Shown piece by piece: positions 60,501-64,000 of a stretch of 64,000 nucleotides of DNA. The notes under the pieces are model-generated. The model was not told the origin of the DNA and made no database searches. It was given only the letters and a program-made list of their open reading frames with translations. Origin of the DNA: Chelydra serpentina (lineage: Eukaryota; Chordata; Testudines; Chelydridae); assembly GCA_037349315.1 (NCBI GenBank), contig JBAIAC010000021.1, forward strand, positions 6,310,325 through 6,374,324, given 5' to 3'. The translations under genes and the position numbers were made by a program. Within the stretch, counting starts at the first letter, position 1; every line of letters starts with the position of its first letter.

Positions 60501-63500
60501 GGGGGGTCTGGGCTCTGGGGGTTGTCTGGGGCCCCTGGCTGGGGGTCTGGACACTGAGGGGGGGTCTTGGGCCCCTGGCTGGGGGTCTGGGGCCTATGGC
60601 TGGGGGCTGGGCTTTGGGGTGGGGTCTGGGATCCCTGGCTGCGGGTGTGGGCTCTGGGGGGGGTCTCTGGCCCCTGGCTGGAAGTCTAGGCTCGGGGGGG
60701 GGGTCTGGGCCCCTGGTTGGGGGTCTGGGGCCCCTGGCTGGGGAGCTGGGCTCTGGGGGGTTCCTGGGCCCCTGGCTGGGGGGCTGGGCTCTGGGGTGGG
60801 TCTGGGGCCCCTGGCTGGGTGTCTGGGCTCTGTGGGGGGTCTGGGGCCCCTGGCTGTGGGTCTGGACTCTGGGGGCATCTGGGGCCCGTGGCTGGAGGTC
60901 TGGGCTCTGGGGCGGGTCTGGGGCCCCTGACTGGGGTTCTGGGCTCTGGGGGGGGGTCTGGTCTTGGGCCCCTGGCTGGGGGTCTGGGCTCTGGGGGTGG
61001 TCTGGGGCCCCTGGTTCGGGGTCTGGGCTCTGTGGGGCGTCTCGGGACCCTGGCTGGGTGTCTGGGCTCTGTGGGTGATCTGGGAACCCTGGCTGGGGGT
61101 CTGGGCTCTGGGGGTGGGGTCTGTGGCCCCTGGCTGGAGGTCTGGGCTCTGGGGCGGGTCTGGGGCCCCTGGCTGGGGGTCTGGGGCCCCTGGCTGGGGA
61201 TCTGGGCTCTGGGAGGGGGTGTGGTCTGGGGCACCTGGCTGAGGGTCTGGGGTCTGGGGGGGTCTGGGGCCCCTGGCTCGGGGGCTGGGCTCTGGGGGGT
61301 TCTGGGCTCTAGGGGGGTCTGGGTCCCCTGGCTGGGGTCCGGGCTCTGGGGGGGGGTCTGGGGCCCCTGGATGGGGGTGTGGGCTCTGGGGGTGGTCTGG
61401 GGCCACTGGCTGGGGGTCTGGGATCTGGGGCGCGCCTGGGGCCCCTGGCTGGGGGTGTGTGCTCTGGGGGGGGGTTCTGGGGCCCCTGGCTGGGGGTCTG
61501 GGATCCGGGGAGCGGGTCTGAGGTCCCTGGCTGGGTGTCTGGGCTCTGGAGGGGATTTGGGGCCCCTGGCTGAGGGTCTGGGCTCTGGAGGGGATCTGGG
61601 GACCCTGGCAGGGGGTCTGGCTCTGGGGGGGGTCTGGGGCCCCTGGCTGAGGGTGTGGGGTCTGGTGCTGGTCTGGGGCCCCTGGCTGAGGGTCTGGGGT
61701 CTGGGGGGGGTCATGGGCCCATGGCTGGGGGGTGGGCTCTGGGGGGGTCTGGGGCCCCTGGCTGGGGGTCTGGACTCTGTGGGAGGTCTGGGGACCCTGG
61801 CTGGGGTTCTGGGCTATGGGGGGGATCTGGGGCCCCTGGCTGGGGGTGTGGGCTCTGGGGGGGGTCTGGGGCCCCTGGCTGGGTGTGTTGGCTCTGGGGG
61901 GCGGTCTGGTGCCACTGGCTGGGTGTCTGGGGCCCCTGGCTGGGGGTGTGGGCTCTGCGGGGGGTCTGGGGTCCGTGGCTGGGGGTGTGAGCTCTGGGCG
62001 GGGTACGGGGCTCCTGGTTGCGGTCTGGGCTCTGGGGGGGTCTGGGGCCCCTGGCTGGGGGTGTGGGCTCTGGGGTGGGTCTGGGGCCCCTGGCTGGGGT
62101 TCTGGGGTCTGTCGGGGGGGTCTGAGGCCCCTGGCTGGGGGTCTGGCCTCTGGGGGGGGCGGGCCCCTGGCTGGGGTCTAGGCTCTGGGGGGGGTCTGGG
62201 GCCCCTGGCTGGGAATCTGGGGCCCCCTGGCTGGGGGTCTGGGCTCTGGGGGGGGTCTGGGGCCCCTGTCTGGCGGTCTGGGGTCTGGGGGGTGGTCTGG
62301 GGGACCCTGGCTGGGGAGCTGGGCTCTGGGTGGTTCCTGGGCACCTGGCTTGGGGCTGGGCTCTGGGGTGGGTCTGGGGCCCCTGGCAGGGTGTCTGGGC
62401 TCTGTGGGGGATCTGGGGCCCCTGGCTTTGGGTCTGGACTCTGGGGGCGTCTGGCGCCCGTGGCTGGAGGTCTGGGCTCTGGGGCGGGTCTGGGGCCCCT
62501 GGCTGGGGGTCTGGGGCCCCTGACTGGGGTTCTGGGCTCTGGGGGGGGGGTCTGGTCTTGGGCCCCTGGCTCGGGGTCTGGGCTCTGGGGGTGGTCTGGG
62601 GCCCCTGGTTCGGGGTCTGGGCTCTGTGGGGCGTCTCGGGACCCTGGCTGGGTGTCTGGGCTCTGTGGGGGATCTGGGGCCCCTGGCTGGGGGTCTGGGC
62701 TCTGGGGGTGGGGTCTGTGGCCCCTGGCTGGAGGTCTTTGCTCTGGGGCGGGTCTGGGGCCCCTAGCTGGGGGTCTGGGGCCCCTGGCTGGGGCTCTGGG
62801 CTCTGGGAGGGGGTGTGGTCTGGGGCACCTGGCTGAGGGTCTGGGGTCTGGGGGGTCTGGGGCCCCTGGCTGGGGGGCCTGGGCTCTGCGGGGGGTCTGG
62901 GCTCTAGGGGGGTCTGGGTCCCCTGGCTGGGGTCCGGGCTCTGGGGGGGTCTGGGACCCCTGGCTGGGGTTGTGGGCTCTGGGGGGGGGGTCTGGGGCCC
63001 CTGGCTGGGGGTGTGGGCTCTGGGGGTGGTCTGGGGCCACTGGCTGGGGGTCTGGGATCTGGGGCGCGCCTGGGGCCCCTGGCTGGGGGTGTGTGCTCTG
63101 GGGGGGGGGTCTGGGGCCCCTGGCTGGGGGTCTGGGATCCGGGGGGCGGGTCTGAGGTCCCTGGCTGGGTGTCTGGGCTCTGGAGGGGATTTGGGGCCCC
63201 TGGCTGAGGGTCTGGGCTCTGGAGGGGATCTGGGGACCCTGGCAGGAGGTCTGGCTCTGGGGGGGGTCTGGGGCCCCTGGCTGAGGGTGTGGGGTCTGGG
63301 CGGTCTGAGGCCCATCGCTGGGGGTCTGGGCTCTGGGGGGTCACGGTTCCGGAGCCCCTGGCGGGCGGTCTGGGCTCTGGGGGGTCTGGGCTCTGGGGGT
63401 TGTCTGGGGCCCCTGGCTGGGGGTCTGGACACTGAGGGGGGGTCTTGGGCCCCTGGCTGGGGGTCTGGGGCCTTTGGCTGGGGGCTGGGCTCTGGGGGTT

Positions 63501-64000
63501 GTCTGGGATCCCCTGGCTGCGGGTGTGGGCTCTGTGGGGGTGTCTCGGGCCCCTGGCTGGAAGTCTAGGCTCGCGGGGGGGTCTGGGCCCCTGGCTGGGG
63601 GTCTGCGGCCCCTGGCTGGGGGTCTGGGCTCTGGGGGGGGTCTGGTCTGGGGGACCTGGCTGAGGTCTGAGCTCTGGGGGGGGGGTCTGGGGCCCCTGGC
63701 TGAGGATCTGGGCTCTGGCGGGGAGGTCTGGGGCCCCTGGCTGGGTGTCTGGGCTCTCTGGGGGGACTCTGGGGCCCTGGCTGGAGGTCTAGGCTCTGGG
63801 AGGGGTCTGGTCTGGTGCCCCTGCCTGGGGGCTGGGCTCTGGGGGGGCTCTGGGGCCCCTGGCTGAGGGTCTGGGATCTGGGGGGGGTCTGGGGCCCCTA
63901 GCTGGGGGTCTGGGCTCTGGGGGGTGGTCTGGGACCCCTGGCTGGGGGTCTCGGCTCTGGGTCTGGTCTGGAGCCCCTGGCTGGAGGTCTCGGCTCTGGG
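54531..64000 (+). repeat. GC-rich minisatellite, about 38-bp monomer, with higher-order repeats
   Basis: Units of the form TCTGGGGCCCCTGGCTGGGG-GTCTGGGCTCTGGGGG repeat with variable G runs for 9.5 kb, to the window end. Variant units mark higher-order copies: GTCACGGTTCCGG at 60461 and 63340, GGGGTACGGGGCT near 59124 and 62001, and GGAAGTCTAGGCTCG at 60680 and 63559, all about 2.88 kb apart. Long frames on both strands (up to 812 codons) are by-products of stop-poor repeats. Confidence 0.95.

Noticed and set aside
54531..64000. Very long Gly/Trp-rich and Pro-rich reading frames on both strands (up to 812 codons)
   Set aside because: They are translations of a stop-poor 38-bp minisatellite. 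Several frames on both strands are open at once and composition is purely repeat-driven.
1..64000. 5S rRNA, U1, U2, U6 or 7SL genes among the Pol III loci
   Set aside because: None of their diagnostic internal sequences was found on either strand.

Overview
This is vertebrate nuclear DNA, most likely from a cryptodiran turtle. Three things point there: long CR1 LINE copies of reptile/bird type ending in ATTCTATG-like 8-mers, a composite SINE (tRNA-like head joined to a CR1-like tail) matching the Cry SINEs of hidden-necked turtles, and many short non-autonomous DNA transposons. No ordinary single-copy protein gene was recognised. Nearly every coding stretch belongs to a retroelement, and most are broken. 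All alignments were done by eye.

Layout. 1-49.4 kb carries 33 tRNA-like loci on both strands. The best preserved are Ser(AGA), Gln(CTG), Ala(TGC), Asn(GTT), Val(AAC), Thr(AGT), Phe(GAA) and two initiator Met(CAT). Around them are decayed Tyr, Thr, Gln, Arg, Lys, Ile, Gly, His and Ala copies. The flanks of these tRNAs are duplicated with them, often inverted: the Phe-Thr block at 0.83-2.4 kb returns inverted at 44.8-46.4 kb, and the Ala-Gln-Val-Tyr block at 5.5-7.1 kb returns inverted at 46.2-48.1 kb. A 482-bp tandem duplication lies at 20.6-21.6 kb. The cluster has therefore been spread by segmental duplication, and many copies are now pseudogenes.

Inside this cluster are inserted: a 3.3-kb CR1 with TSD-like flanks (15.7-19.0 kb), an LTR-like element (9.6-10.7 kb), hAT-type elements (15.2 and 20.2 kb), and two class I endogenous retroviruses. 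ERV-A (24.38-31.26 kb, minus strand) has paired 397-bp LTRs that differ at two positions, a 4-bp target duplication, and lies inside an older CR1. Its gag, pol and env are all damaged, and a Cry SINE splits its pol. ERV-B (35.2-41.9 kb, plus strand) keeps a 502-codon gag and most of pol, but has lost most of env and the 3' LTR. CR1 sequence flanks it on both sides.

A GC-box-rich, CpG-rich stretch at 31.88-32.45 kb looks like a Pol II promoter without a recognisable gene.

From 50.5 kb the window changes to subtelomere- or satellite-like DNA: a Ty3/Gypsy pol remnant, a roughly 118-bp satellite (51.7-52.7 kb), a degenerate telomere-like GGGTGA array (52.7-53.96 kb) that flips to its C-rich complement (53.97-54.53 kb), and then more than 9.4 kb of a roughly 38-bp GC-rich minisatellite with higher-order repeats of about 2.88 kb that runs off the window end.
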